64,000 bases of DNA from CAIKZY01 sp044374195 (lineage in GTDB: Bacteria > Actinomycetota > Actinomycetes > S36-B12): positions 1 to 64,000 of the forward strand of contig JBILOY010000012.1 of NCBI GenBank assembly GCA_044374195.1, given 5' to 3'. Below the pieces are notes generated by a model, which made no database searches, was not told the origin of the DNA, and saw only the letters and a list, made by a program, of their open reading frames with translations. This document shows positions 8,461-17,410 of this stretch, piece by piece. The position numbers and the translations under genes were made by a program. Every line of letters starts with the position of its first letter. The stretch's first letter is position 1.

Positions 8461-10932
8461 TTAACGCAGGACCGCTCCACACCTCGAGGCAGCTGAATCA
8501 ATGGCCAATTGACGTGCCGCCGCTGTCTCGGCGGCCTCGAGGGTGCGATCAGCCGCTCGGAAGCGCAGGGCAAAGGCCAGGGATCGATGACCCTCGGGCA
8601 CCTGGGGTCCTCGGTAGACATCGAAGAGCCGAACGGACTCCAGGAGCTCCCCTCCCCCGTCGATCAAGGCCTGCTGGACGGCCGCGACGGTGACGAAATC
8701 ACTGACGACTAGGGCGAGATCCTCCTTGGCCACAGGCTGGGTGCCGACCCGAGGTGCGGGGCGTACCGCAGGTGCCGAGGCAACCAGAGATCCGAGATCT
8801 ACTTCCCAGGCACAGGTTCCAGGAGCCAGCCCGCAAGACTCGACAACCCGCGGATGAAGTTCGCCCGCCGAACCAACGGGGACGCCATCAACCAGTAGCT
8901 CTGCGCATCTGCCCGGGTGGAAGGCAGGATCGCTGCCCTGTCGCACGGTAACGGTGACACCGAGAATGTCGCAGACACTCGATGCGGCGGCGAGGGCATC
9001 GGACCAATCCCAGTTATGCGCAGCACCCCACCAACCATCGAGTTCGCGCTCGCCAGCCAGAACGCCACCTACATGAAACGGCTGATCAGGCAAAGCATCA
9101 TTGAGCGCCTGCCACTCCTCGGCGCTCGGACGCTGCGCAACGCTTGGCCGGAGGGCTTCACCGGTAACGATCCCGCGGTACACGGAGCCAAGTTCGAAGA
9201 CATTGACGCTCGTATTCCCGCGGCCCGCGTTGCGGCGAACTGCAGCGATCAGACCGGGTAACAGAGTCGCGCGAAGGTAGGGCTGCTGATCCGACATCGG
9301 ATTCGCGAGTTGCACCGTGGAGCGTCGTGGATCGCTTTCAGGGATTCTCAGTGAATCGAGCTCAGCGTCGGACACGAAGGGATAGCTGAGAACCTCGACA
9401 CCGCCACGTGAGGCAAGCATGGTGCCCACACGCCGACGCATCCGCTGCGCTGGAGTGAGCCCGTGACCAACCGCCGCAATGGGCAGTCGCGAAGGCACGT
9501 TGTCGTACCCAATAAGGCGAACGACTTCCTCGACCAGATCAGCAGGGTCGGTGAGATCAGCCCGCCAACTGGGCGCAGTGACATGGAGCGCGCTTCCCAC
9601 CGTCGCCACGTCGCAGCCCACACGCATGAGGTTGTCGATGACAACGGAGTCATCAATCGGCATACCGACCACCATGGAGGGCTCGTGAGCGGGCATTTCG
9701 ATCACCGTGGCCACCACAGGGGCTTCCACGGCGGTCATCCCGACGTAGTGGCCACCGCCGTACTTGAGTAGGAGGGCTATCGCGCGTGCAGATGCATACG
9801 GTGCGAGTTGACGATCGACTCCACGCTCAAATCGACGCGAGGCCTCTGTACTGATCTTGTGCCTGCGCGCCATTCGAGCCACGACCTCGGCCGAGAAGTG
9901 CGCGGCCTCGAGTGCGATGGCCGTGGTCTGCGAGTCGATCTCGGTCTCGAGCCCTCCCATGGTGCCTGCGAGACCGATCGGACCGCGGTCGTCACTGATG
10001 ACGAGATCATCTGCTGACAACGTGCGCACGACATGATCCAGCGTCTCCAGCTTCTCACCGCCGGCAGGACGAGCCGCTCGGATAGCACCGTGGAGCTTGC
10101 CTAGATCGAATGCATGAAGCGGCTGCCCTGTCTCGAGCATTACGTAATTGGTGACATCGACGGCCAAGGACACCGGTCGCATGCCACAGGCGATCAAACG
10201 ACTCTGCATCCAAGATGGTGATGCGGCGGATGGATTGAATCCCACGATTGTGCGCAGAGTAAAGAGCGCACATGCATCGAGGTCATCGCTCGCACAAGCA
10301 GCCGGGGTGCGATCTGAATCCGGCGCAGGTAGATCAACGAGTTCAAGCCCAGGATCGTCGAAGGGACTTCCGTAGGCGGTCGCGAGTTCGCGTGCCAGGC
10401 CACGTAAGGAAAGTGCGTAACCGCGGTCAGGAGTGACGGCGATATCGAGAACCTCTTCACCGATGCCGAGAATGATGCGTGCATCATTGCCTGCCTGAGC
10501 GGATTCCGGGTCGAGAATGATGATGCCGTCATGACCTTCGCCAAGCCCGAGTTCGCGCTCAGAGCAGAGCATTCCATCGGACATGCGGCCATAAGTCTCA
10601 CGTGTGGCAATGGTGAATCCGCCCGGAAGGATCGTGCCGGGGACGGCCACGACGACGAGATCGCCCACCGCGAAGTTTCGCGCGCCGCAGATGATGCCGC
10701 GAACATTCGAGCCCACCCGCACCTGGCACCATCGAATCGGCTTCTTGAACTCCGTGAGCTCTTCGATGGATTCGACGGATCCCACGACAAGCTCACCGAC
10801 AACCCCATCGCCAAGAGTCTCGACTGTCTCGACCTCTAGGCCCGCACGGATCAATCGCTCGGCGATATCGCGTCCGGATTCGGAGGAAGGAATCGCGACC
10901 ATTTCGCGAAGCCACGACACTGGCGCGCGCAT
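8461..10932 (-). CDS. pheT: Phenylalanyl-tRNA synthetase beta subunit
   Basis: Beta chain of the heterotetrameric class II synthetase that charges tRNA-Phe; it carries editing and tRNA anchoring. Order of domains: EMAP/tRNA-binding fold (about 40-150), B3/B4 editing domain, B5 domain, catalytic-like core and a C-terminal FDX-ACB anticodon-binding domain (about 730-823). The length, 823 aa, is typical. It overlaps pheS by one nt (TGATG), ensuring coupled synthesis of the two subunits. Its stop lies 33 nt before argC. Confidence 0.97.
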   Translation of the reverse strand: MRAPVSWLREMVAIPSSESGRDIAERLIRAGLEVETVETLGDGVVGELVVGSVESIEELTEFKKPIRWCQVRVGSNVRGIICGARNFAVGDLVVVAVPGTILPGGFTIATRETYGRMSDGMLCSERELGLGEGHDGIIILDPESAQAGNDARIILGIGEEVLDIAVTPDRGYALSLRGLARELATAYGSPFDDPGLELVDLPAPDSDRTPAACASDDLDACALFTLRTIVGFNPSAASPSWMQSRLIACGMRPVSLAVDVTNYVMLETGQPLHAFDLGKLHGAIRAARPAGGEKLETLDHVVRTLSADDLVISDDRGPIGLAGTMGGLETEIDSQTTAIALEAAHFSAEVVARMARRHKISTEASRRFERGVDRQLAPYASARAIALLLKYGGGHYVGMTAVEAPVVATVIEMPAHEPSMVVGMPIDDSVVIDNLMRVGCDVATVGSALHVTAPSWRADLTDPADLVEEVVRLIGYDNVPSRLPIAAVGHGLTPAQRMRRRVGTMLASRGGVEVLSYPFVSDAELDSLRIPESDPRRSTVQLANPMSDQQPYLRATLLPGLIAAVRRNAGRGNTSVNVFELGSVYRGIVTGEALRPSVAQRPSAEEWQALNDALPDQPFHVGGVLAGERELDGWWGAAHNWDWSDALAAASSVCDILGVTVTVRQGSDPAFHPGRCAELLVDGVPVGSAGELHPRVVESCGLAPGTCAWEVDLGSLVASAPAVRPAPRVGTQPVAKEDLALVVSDFVTVAAVQQALIDGGGELLESVRLFDVYRGPQVPEGHRSLAFALRFRAADRTLEAAETAAARQLAIDSAASRCGAVLR

Positions 10933-12041
10933 CAGGACTCCACCCCGAAGGCCTGGCTGAACCGAACATCGCCCTCGACCATGTCGCGCATATCAGTGAC
11001 TCCGTTACGGAACATCAGAGTTCGCTCGATACCCATTCCAAAGGCAAAGCCTCGGTACTTACTCGTGTCGATGCCGACCGCATCGAGTACTCGGGGATTC
11101 ACCATGCCGCAGCCTCCCCATTCAATCCAGCCTTCACTTCCGCAGGTGCGGCAGGGATTCTCCGGGTTGCCGATGGACGCGCCGCGACATACGAAGCACT
11201 GGACATCGAGCTCTGCGCTGGGTTCGGTAAAGGGAAAATAGGACGGACGCAGTCGCGTGACGATGCCCTCGCCGAACATCTCGGCGGCGAAATGATCCAA
11301 GGTGCCCTTGAGATCGGCCATCGTGATGTTCTCATCGACCGCGAGCCCTTCGACCTGGTGGAACACCGGAGTGTGCGTTGCGTCGAGCTCGTCGGTGCGG
11401 AATACGCGGCCAGGCGCAACTACGTAGATCGGCAGTGGACGCTCGAGCATGGCGCGAATCTGAATCGGTGAGGTCTGCGTTCGGAGCACTACGCCGCTTT
11501 CGGGCGAACCGACATAGAAGGTGTCCTGCATAGTGCGCGCCGGATGATCCGGGGGAACATTCAGGGCATCGAAGTTCACCCATTCGGATTCGACTTCGGG
11601 GCCCTCAGCGATGTCGTAGCCCATGGCGATGAACACATCGCAGATTCGCTCCATGAGAGTGGTGAGCGGGTGACGGGCACCGATAGGCGCCCTGTCGACC
11701 GGCAGCGTCACGTCAACGGCTTCCTCGACGAGAACCTTCTCATCGCGCTCAAGCTCGAGGGTTTGAGTACGGGAATCGAGCGCAGTCTTGATTGCGCCGC
11801 GCGCCTCACCTATGCGCTTGCCGGCTTCAGCTTTCGCAGCCGGCGGCAGGGCTCCGATCTCTCGATTCGCCAATGCCAGCGGTGAACGATCCCCCGCGTG
11901 CGCGAGCCGGACGTCCTTCAGCGACGCCAGATCACCTGCCTCCTCAATCGCCGCCAGGGCATCGCTGACCATTCCATCGATCGCCGAGGCATCGAGGGCG
12001 GCGACCTGCTTGGGGTCGAAGGAGGAATTAGGTGCAGACAT
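10932..12041 (-). CDS. pheS: Phenylalanyl-tRNA synthetase alpha subunit
   Basis: Catalytic alpha chain, class II. An N-terminal coiled-coil (first ~100 residues) is followed by the aminoacylation domain with motif 2 and the motif 3 sequence FAFGMGIERTLMF near the C-terminus. The cysteine-containing segment before GMVNPRVL is typical of bacterial PheS. I took the ATG at 12041 (369 aa): 24 further upstream codons are open but not family-like. A GATACT hexamer lies 9 nt upstream and no Shine-Dalgarno sequence is seen, so a very short leader is possible. No T-box was found. Confidence 0.95.
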   Translation of the reverse strand: MSAPNSSFDPKQVAALDASAIDGMVSDALAAIEEAGDLASLKDVRLAHAGDRSPLALANREIGALPPAAKAEAGKRIGEARGAIKTALDSRTQTLELERDEKVLVEEAVDVTLPVDRAPIGARHPLTTLMERICDVFIAMGYDIAEGPEVESEWVNFDALNVPPDHPARTMQDTFYVGSPESGVVLRTQTSPIQIRAMLERPLPIYVVAPGRVFRTDELDATHTPVFHQVEGLAVDENITMADLKGTLDHFAAEMFGEGIVTRLRPSYFPFTEPSAELDVQCFVCRGASIGNPENPCRTCGSEGWIEWGGCGMVNPRVLDAVGIDTSKYRGFAFGMGIERTLMFRNGVTDMRDMVEGDVRFSQAFGVES

Positions 12042-12082
12042 AGCGCTGCGAGTATCCCAGATGAGGTGACCCTTGCCTAACG

Positions 12083-12107
12083 ACGGCCCTGGCGCGTCTT
12101 GGGCCGT
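12083..12107 (-). terminator. Hairpin between pheS and the cys genes
   Basis: A perfect 7-bp inverted repeat ACGGCCC/GGGCCGT with a 12-nt loop sits between the cysNC stop and pheS. It lacks a T-run, so it is at best a U-less terminator of the kind proposed in actinobacteria. Confidence 0.35.
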
Positions 12108-12110
12108 TCG

Positions 12111-12142
12111 CACTCGTAAGTCAGCTCACTCGTAAGCCGGCT
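12111..12142. repeat. Two tandem 16-bp repeats after cysNC
   Basis: CACTCGTAAGTCAGCT (12111-12126) is followed directly by a second copy with two changes (12127-12142). It begins just after the cysNC stop codon. Function unknown. Confidence 0.6.
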
Positions 12143-12144
12143 CA

Positions 12145-14040
12145 CTACTCCCCGAGGACTACCTTCACCAGCTCATCGACCGCGGCATCAAGATCGCCAT
12201 TGCCGTCGAGCACGAGATCCGGCTGAGTCGGTATCTCGTAATCCTGGCCTACGCCCGTCATATTCGGCAGATTTCCGGCGGCAGCCTTGGCATACAGGCC
12301 CTTCGGGTCACGCTGCTGAGCAACCGCCAGCGGCGTATCAATGAAGACCTCAAGAAACTCGCCAGGCTCGAAGAGTTCCTTCGCGGCACGGCGATCCCCC
12401 GCGAACGGAGAGACCAGTGCCACGAGAACCACGATGCCGGAGTCACGCATCAACTTGGACACCTCTGCCACACGACGCACATTCTCGGCGCGATCCTCGG
12501 GCGTGAACCCAAGATCCTTGTTGAGTCCGTGGCGCACATTGTCACCATCGAGAACATAGGTATGCACGCCCAGTGCGTGCAGCTTGCGCACGGCGGCGTC
12601 GGCAATGGTCGACTTACCTGCTCCGGAGAGCCCCGTGAGCCAGACCACCATTGCGTCGTGTCCCATCAACAACTTGCGTGCTTCATGATCGACCGCGTAA
12701 TCGTGATACTTGACGTTGGCTGACCGGCGCATTGAATGAACGACCATTCCAGCCGCAACAGTGTCAGCCGTAACTCGATCGACGAGCAGGAAGCCACCAG
12801 TGTCGCGGCAGACCGAATAGGCATCGAGAGGCACAGGCTTGTCGGTGGCTACTTCGACACGACCGATGTCGTTCATCTCAAGGATACGAGCGGCATCGTG
12901 ATGGCCGGTGACAACATCCATCCTGTGACGCACATTGGTCACAGTGGCCGGCACCGAGCGGGATCCAGACACCAACAGGTACGACCGTCCATGTGCCAAC
13001 GGCTCCTCGCCGAGCCAGACCATGTCGACTGCAAAGCGATCGCCCGGTTCGAGTGCATCAACACCAGTACCAGTGATGACGTCGCCACGAGTGACGTCAA
13101 CCTCGCGGTCAAGGGTGATCGTGACTGCCTGACCCCACTCAGCTCGATCGAGATCCCTCACATGACCCTCAACGTGAAGGTCGTAGGTAACGATTCTGTC
13201 GACGACGGCGGGGCGTCCGCTGTCGGCGATGATGATGGAATCACCGCGTGAGATTGAACCTGAGACGACTGTTCCCGCATAGCCGCGGAAATTGCCCTCG
13301 GCGCGAACAATGAATTGCACTGGAAATCGGAAGGGTTCAGTCCCGGAGATCGTGGCTTCCGACTGCACGGGTTCCCACTGCTCAAGAGCTTCCAGCAACG
13401 TAGGGCCGTGGTACCAGGGCATGTTTCCGGTCGTATCCGTGATGTTGTCGCCACTCACCGCGCTCACCGGGATCGTGATGACCTCAGCCACATCGAGCCG
13501 TGCAGCAGCCGCGCGGACGGAACCCGAGATCTCTTCGTAGGTGGCGTGCTCGTACGCAACGAGGTCCATCTTGTTCACCGCCACGATGATGGTCTTGACG
13601 CCCATGAGTGCGCAGATCGTGAGATGACGGTGAGTCTGAGACCGGACACCGCGAGCAGCATCGACCATGAGAATCGCGACATCACCATTAGAGGCAGCAA
13701 CCGCCATGTTCCGCGTGTACTGCTCATGTCCCGGCGAATCAGCAACCAGAACTCGGCGGCCGTTGGGAAGGTTCATATGCCGGTAGGCAACGTCGATCGT
13801 GATCCCCTGCTCACGCTCAGCTTCAAGCCCATCAGTGAGCAGCGAGTAGTCGATCTCGCCCATGGGCACAGTTGACCCACCTCGGCGAGTACGCCGCGCG
13901 TACTCAAGAGTGTCGATCGGAACCGAGCCGGTTTCTGCGAGTAAACGACCGATCAGGGTGGACTTTCCGTCATCAACAGATCCGCAGGTAACCAGATGAA
14001 GAACCGGGGTGAGCTGCGCGGCCGTGAGCACGGTAGCCAT
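12145..14040 (-). CDS. cysNC: Sulfate adenylyltransferase large subunit fused to APS kinase
   Basis: A bifunctional protein of 631 aa. The N-terminal EF-Tu-like GTPase (G1 motif GSVDDGKST, 20-28; DSPGHEQ, 101-107; NKMD, 156-159) is the regulatory subunit of ATP sulfurylase and works with CysD to make APS. The C-terminal APS kinase domain (P-loop GLSGAGKST, 470-478; DGDNVRHGLN, 498-507) phosphorylates APS to PAPS. Both sets of motifs are intact. It overlaps cysD by one nt (TAATG). No PAPS reductase gene (cysH) is adjacent. Confidence 0.96.
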   Translation of the reverse strand: MATVLTAAQLTPVLHLVTCGSVDDGKSTLIGRLLAETGSVPIDTLEYARRTRRGGSTVPMGEIDYSLLTDGLEAEREQGITIDVAYRHMNLPNGRRVLVADSPGHEQYTRNMAVAASNGDVAILMVDAARGVRSQTHRHLTICALMGVKTIIVAVNKMDLVAYEHATYEEISGSVRAAAARLDVAEVITIPVSAVSGDNITDTTGNMPWYHGPTLLEALEQWEPVQSEATISGTEPFRFPVQFIVRAEGNFRGYAGTVVSGSISRGDSIIIADSGRPAVVDRIVTYDLHVEGHVRDLDRAEWGQAVTITLDREVDVTRGDVITGTGVDALEPGDRFAVDMVWLGEEPLAHGRSYLLVSGSRSVPATVTNVRHRMDVVTGHHDAARILEMNDIGRVEVATDKPVPLDAYSVCRDTGGFLLVDRVTADTVAAGMVVHSMRRSANVKYHDYAVDHEARKLLMGHDAMVVWLTGLSGAGKSTIADAAVRKLHALGVHTYVLDGDNVRHGLNKDLGFTPEDRAENVRRVAEVSKLMRDSGIVVLVALVSPFAGDRRAAKELFEPGEFLEVFIDTPLAVAQQRDPKGLYAKAAAGNLPNMTGVGQDYEIPTQPDLVLDGNGDLDAAVDELVKVVLGE

Positions 14041-14960
14041 TAGAAGTAACCTTCCTTCTTCTTGCTCTCCATCGATTCGGAGCCGCCTTCGCCGTCAATC
14101 AGGCGGCCGGACCGCTCCGAATACTTCGATCCTGACATCTCGCGTATGAGATCCTCCATGGTGTCAGCGGTTGACTCCACAGCCCCAGACAGCGGATAGC
14201 AGCCAAGCGTTCGGAACCGCACCATGCGAAGCTCCGGAGTTTCGCCATCACGAAGGGGGAAGCGATCATCATCGACCATGATCAGCGTGCCGTCGCGCTC
14301 GACGACCGGTCGAGGCTTTGAGAAGTACAGATCCGGAATCGGGATACTCTCGCGCTCGATGTACTTCCACACATCGAGTTCAGTCCAATTCGAGAGCGGG
14401 AAGACTCGCATCGATTGCCCTGGAGCAAGCTGAGTGTTCGCGGTGCGCCAGAACTCGGGACGCTGCTTGCGCGGATCCCACTGATGGCCGGGCTCACGCA
14501 GGCTGAAAATTCGTTCCTTTGCGCGGCTGCGCTCCTCATCGCGACGAGCTCCACCGATTGCGGCATCAAATCCATACCGATCGAGTCCTTGTCGAAGAGC
14601 AACGGTTTTCATCAAGCGCGTGTACTCATGGGTACCGTGAGTGAACGGGGTAACTCCCTCTGCGATCGCCTCAAGGTTTTGAGCAATCCTGAGATCAAGA
14701 TTGAGCTCTGCGGCCCGACGTTCGCGGAATTCGATCATCTCGCGGAACTTCCAGCCGGTATCGATATGCATCACCGGGAAGGGAATCGTCGCTGGGGCGA
14801 AAGCCTTCTGCGCCAGATGGAGAAGTACTGACGAATCTTTGCCGATGCTGTAAAGCAGGACCGGATTCTTGAAAGCCGCAGCCGTCTCGCGGTAGATGTG
14901 GATGGCCTCTGCCTCGAGTTCATCGAGGACGGCGTCATACGGCACCGTGGACGTCGTCAC
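14040..14960 (-). CDS. cysD: Sulfate adenylyltransferase subunit 2
   Basis: Catalytic subunit of the GTP-coupled ATP sulfurylase that activates sulfate to adenosine 5'-phosphosulfate. It has the PP-loop ATPase motif SIGKDSSVLLHL (38-49) and the family segment GGARRDEERSRAKER. The length is 306 aa. The GTG start at 14960 has GGAG six nt upstream. It is translated in tandem with cysNC. The 124-nt gap upstream holds a small inverted repeat (14993-15005) that could be an operator. Confidence 0.96.
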   Translation of the reverse strand: MTTSTVPYDAVLDELEAEAIHIYRETAAAFKNPVLLYSIGKDSSVLLHLAQKAFAPATIPFPVMHIDTGWKFREMIEFRERRAAELNLDLRIAQNLEAIAEGVTPFTHGTHEYTRLMKTVALRQGLDRYGFDAAIGGARRDEERSRAKERIFSLREPGHQWDPRKQRPEFWRTANTQLAPGQSMRVFPLSNWTELDVWKYIERESIPIPDLYFSKPRPVVERDGTLIMVDDDRFPLRDGETPELRMVRFRTLGCYPLSGAVESTADTMEDLIREMSGSKYSERSGRLIDGEGGSESMESKKKEGYF

Positions 14961-14992
14961 GCGGCTCTCCTGTCAGATCGTCAGATTGGCCT

Positions 14993-15005
14993 GAAGCCGA
15001 GCTTC
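14993..15005. promoter_or_regulatory. Inverted repeat upstream of cysD
   Basis: GAAGC-CGA-GCTTC is a perfect short palindrome 33 nt before the cysD start, within a 124-nt gap. It may be a regulator site or a small RNA hairpin; no regulator can be named. Confidence 0.3.
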
Positions 15006-15084
15006 AAGATGAACAACAGTCTCCCAGATGTGCACACGAGGGGTTCGGAGCACTCGCGCACCTGCGAAAAACGTGCAGTAACTC

Positions 15085-15912
15085 TCAGGCCTCCGACAAG
15101 ACCTCGGCGGTGGTCTCATATTCGTCCATGCCGCCGGCCCTCAAGGTGCCGTCGCCAAAGGTCGGATCAGCGCCCTTCGCGGCAATCGCCGCGGCGCGCG
15201 CATCTCGCCTGGCCTGAGCCGCTGCATACGCATCTGCCGCGAAGGTCGGATCGAGCGGAACCGAGGTGAACCGGTCGATCGCGTGTCGCATAGACATCCA
15301 GGCATCGAGTTCGGGCCCCGACTCGTAGGAGGTGATCAGGCAGTAGCGCGGCTCAGTGCCGGGGTGCCACACCGAGTGATACAGCCGCTGGGTATCGAGG
15401 ACAACCTGCGCGCCTGCCGGCAACGGGATTCGAGTCTCGGTACTCGGATCGTCTTTATCCTCACGCAGGATCATCACGGAATCCGGATTGTCGGTCAGAT
15501 TGAAGAAGGCTCGAACGATCCAGCCGGTGCCTTCCGGATTCAATCGGTTGTTGTCATCGCGATGTAGGTTGTAGATCGCATCGGCATAGGTATTGGGCTG
15601 AAGCTCGATGATGCGGCATCGGCCGACATTCGCTCCAGGCTCCTGAGCACGACGGGTCAAGATGGGCGCCGCCTCGATATTCTTGGCGACCCACACACCG
15701 TCTTTGTCAGTCTTGGGCGGGGTGTGGTTCCAGAAGCCATTGCATTCCATGTCGCCGTAGGCGCTGGCTAAGGGCGCGAAACGAGTGTCACCGGAGGACT
15801 TCCAATCGACGTACTCGACATCCAGCCATTCCTGCGGATCGTCAGGTTGATCGTAGGAATCCAGGATTGCGTAGCCGGTCGCTTCAAGAATCGGGAGCTT
15901 CGTGTAGTCCAT
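15085..15912 (-). CDS. Putative 2-oxoglutarate/Fe(II)-dependent oxygenase-like protein
   Basis: I do not recognise a named family for this 275-aa protein. Its centre carries a plausible facial triad of non-haem iron oxygenases: H117-x-D119 (YNLHRDD), a distal H179 (RLYHSVWH) and R189 exactly ten residues later, the usual position of the 2-oxoglutarate-binding arginine, on a predicted beta-strand background. There is no signal peptide. The last 60 residues are Ala-rich and probably helical or disordered. GGAGAGG precedes the ATG. It lies between the rRNA methyltransferase and cysD, 124 nt before cysD, so a link to sulfur metabolism is possible but unproven. Confidence 0.6.
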   Translation of the reverse strand: MDYTKLPILEATGYAILDSYDQPDDPQEWLDVEYVDWKSSGDTRFAPLASAYGDMECNGFWNHTPPKTDKDGVWVAKNIEAAPILTRRAQEPGANVGRCRIIELQPNTYADAIYNLHRDDNNRLNPEGTGWIVRAFFNLTDNPDSVMILREDKDDPSTETRIPLPAGAQVVLDTQRLYHSVWHPGTEPRYCLITSYESGPELDAWMSMRHAIDRFTSVPLDPTFAADAYAAAQARRDARAAAIAAKGADPTFGDGTLRAGGMDEYETTAEVLSEA

Positions 15913-15944
15913 GGTGTCCTCTCCAATGTGTCGCCCTCATTCTT

Positions 15945-16781
15945 TCATGACGAAGCTTGGATTGGCCCCGACGCGAGGCCATGTCGTGCAGCAGCATCGG
16001 AATAGAGGCAGATTGCCGCTGCAGATCCGACATTTAGTGATTCAGCAGCACCGAACATCGGAATACTCACCGACAGATCGGCCAAGAAGCGCATTTCATC
16101 GCTCACGCCATGTGCCTCGGAGCCAAGAATCCAGGCAATCCCGGGTCGAGGGTCACGGGACACGAGCTCATATAGATCAGTCTCGCCGTCAGCGGCCGTT
16201 GCAGCGATCAGCATTCCGGCTGCACGCGCGAGTGATGCGATCTGCTCAGGTTCGGCACCGGTGGCGATCGGAAGGTGAAAAAGGGAGCCAGCAGTCGCCC
16301 GAACGCACTTGCCGTTATGCGGGTCCACTGAGTCGTGGGTGAGAACGAGTCCGTCAGCTCCGGCAGCGTGCGCTGTGCGGATGATTGTGCCGACATTTCC
16401 GGGGTCACCGGCTCCGTCGATGATCACGATCATGGAAGACCCGGCATGGACCACCTGGTCAAGTGGTTGCGTGATGAAGGTGCAAATCGCCATGATGCCC
16501 TGCGGCACCCGTGTCTCCCCCATTGCGATGAGGACGTCGTCGGTGACAAGCGTGACGGGCGCGCTCGCGGCGCTCGCCAGATTACGGCAGGTCTCCGTTG
16601 CCGCCACCGACAGGTAAATCTCCTTGACCACGTCAGGGCCACGAAGTGCCTCGCGAACGCTCTGTGGTCCCTCGGCCAGGAACAAATGCGAATCGCGGCG
16701 GCCTCGCGAACTATGAAGTCGCTTGACCGCCGCGACGCGCGGCGAACGAGGTGAAGTCAACTCAGGAGTTGAGTGACTCAC
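15945..16781 (-). CDS. TrmH/SpoU-family rRNA 2'-O-methyltransferase
   Basis: SAM-dependent RNA ribose methyltransferase with the knotted SPOUT fold. An N-terminal RNA-binding domain (first ~100 residues) precedes the catalytic domain, which shows NVGTIIRTA, an ILGSEAHG-type loop and the C-terminal SLNVGSAAAICLY motif. The length is 278 aa, with a GTG start. The place after rplT and before pheST matches the tsnR-like gene of other actinobacteria; here the oxygenase and cys genes separate it from pheS. The exact methylated nucleotide cannot be assigned. Confidence 0.9.
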   Translation of the reverse strand: MSHSTPELTSPRSPRVAAVKRLHSSRGRRDSHLFLAEGPQSVREALRGPDVVKEIYLSVAATETCRNLASAASAPVTLVTDDVLIAMGETRVPQGIMAICTFITQPLDQVVHAGSSMIVIIDGAGDPGNVGTIIRTAHAAGADGLVLTHDSVDPHNGKCVRATAGSLFHLPIATGAEPEQIASLARAAGMLIAATAADGETDLYELVSRDPRPGIAWILGSEAHGVSDEMRFLADLSVSIPMFGAAESLNVGSAAAICLYSDAAARHGLASGPIQASS

Positions 16782-16792
16782 GGGAATGACAA

Positions 16793-17161
16793 TCAGGCGG
16801 CGGTTGCCGGCAGTGCCGACTTGGCAACCTCGACGAGAGCGGCAAAGGCCGGCGCGTCATTGACTGCGAGCTCGGCGAGCATGCGACGGTCAACCTCGAC
16901 ACCTGCGGCCTTGAGGCCCTGGATGAAGCGGTTGTAGGTCATGTCGTTCGCCCGAGCACCAGCGTTGATGCGCTGGATCCACAGACGGCGGAAGTCACCC
17001 TTACGCGTACGACGATCGGCGTACGCGTAGACCATGGAGTGAGTGACCTGCTCTTTGGCCTTGCGGTACAGGCGCGAACGCTGTCCACGGTAACCCGAGG
17101 CCCGCTCGAGGATCTCACGACGCTTCTTATGTGCGTTTACTGCGCGCTTTACACGTGCCAT
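16793..17161 (-). CDS. rplT: 50S ribosomal protein L20
   Basis: A 122-aa primary 23S rRNA-binding protein needed early in 50S assembly. The basic N-terminal part (about 1-60) and the globular C-terminal half match the family along the whole length. ATG preceded by GGAG. Third gene of the conserved infC-rpmI-rplT operon; L20 is a known feedback regulator of this operon in other bacteria, which matters for the leader described upstream of infC. Confidence 0.98.
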   Translation of the reverse strand: MARVKRAVNAHKKRREILERASGYRGQRSRLYRKAKEQVTHSMVYAYADRRTRKGDFRRLWIQRINAGARANDMTYNRFIQGLKAAGVEVDRRMLAELAVNDAPAFAALVEVAKSALPATAA

Positions 17162-17194
17162 TTCAATCTCCTACAAGAAAAGTGAGTGTAAGGA

Positions 17195-17389
17195 CTAGCG
17201 GCCGAGGAGGCGCTTGACCTTCTTGACATCGGCGGGTGCCACGACCTGATCGGACTCGAGCTTGCGGGTGCGCTTGCTCGACTTAACCTCCATGAGGTGA
17301 CGGCGGTTTGCCTGCTCATGGGTGATCTTGCCCGAGCCGGTCACCTTGAATCGCTTCTTGGCGCCGCTGTGCGTCTTTTGCTTTGGCAT
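17195..17389 (-). CDS. rpmI: 50S ribosomal protein L35
   Basis: A small basic 64-aa protein of the large subunit. The start MPKQKTHSGAKKRFK and the Lys/Arg-rich body are diagnostic. A GAGGT sequence precedes the ATG. It lies 21 nt after infC and 33 nt before rplT. Confidence 0.98.
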   Translation of the reverse strand: MPKQKTHSGAKKRFKVTGSGKITHEQANRRHLMEVKSSKRTRKLESDQVVAPADVKKVKRLLGR

Positions 17390-17410
17390 GTTGACCTCGT
17401 TCGCTGTTCG

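Noticed and set aside
12042..12144. T-box before pheS (and before tyrS or proS)
   Set aside because: No T-box sequence or terminator/antiterminator pair is visible, and the gaps are too short for a full T-box.
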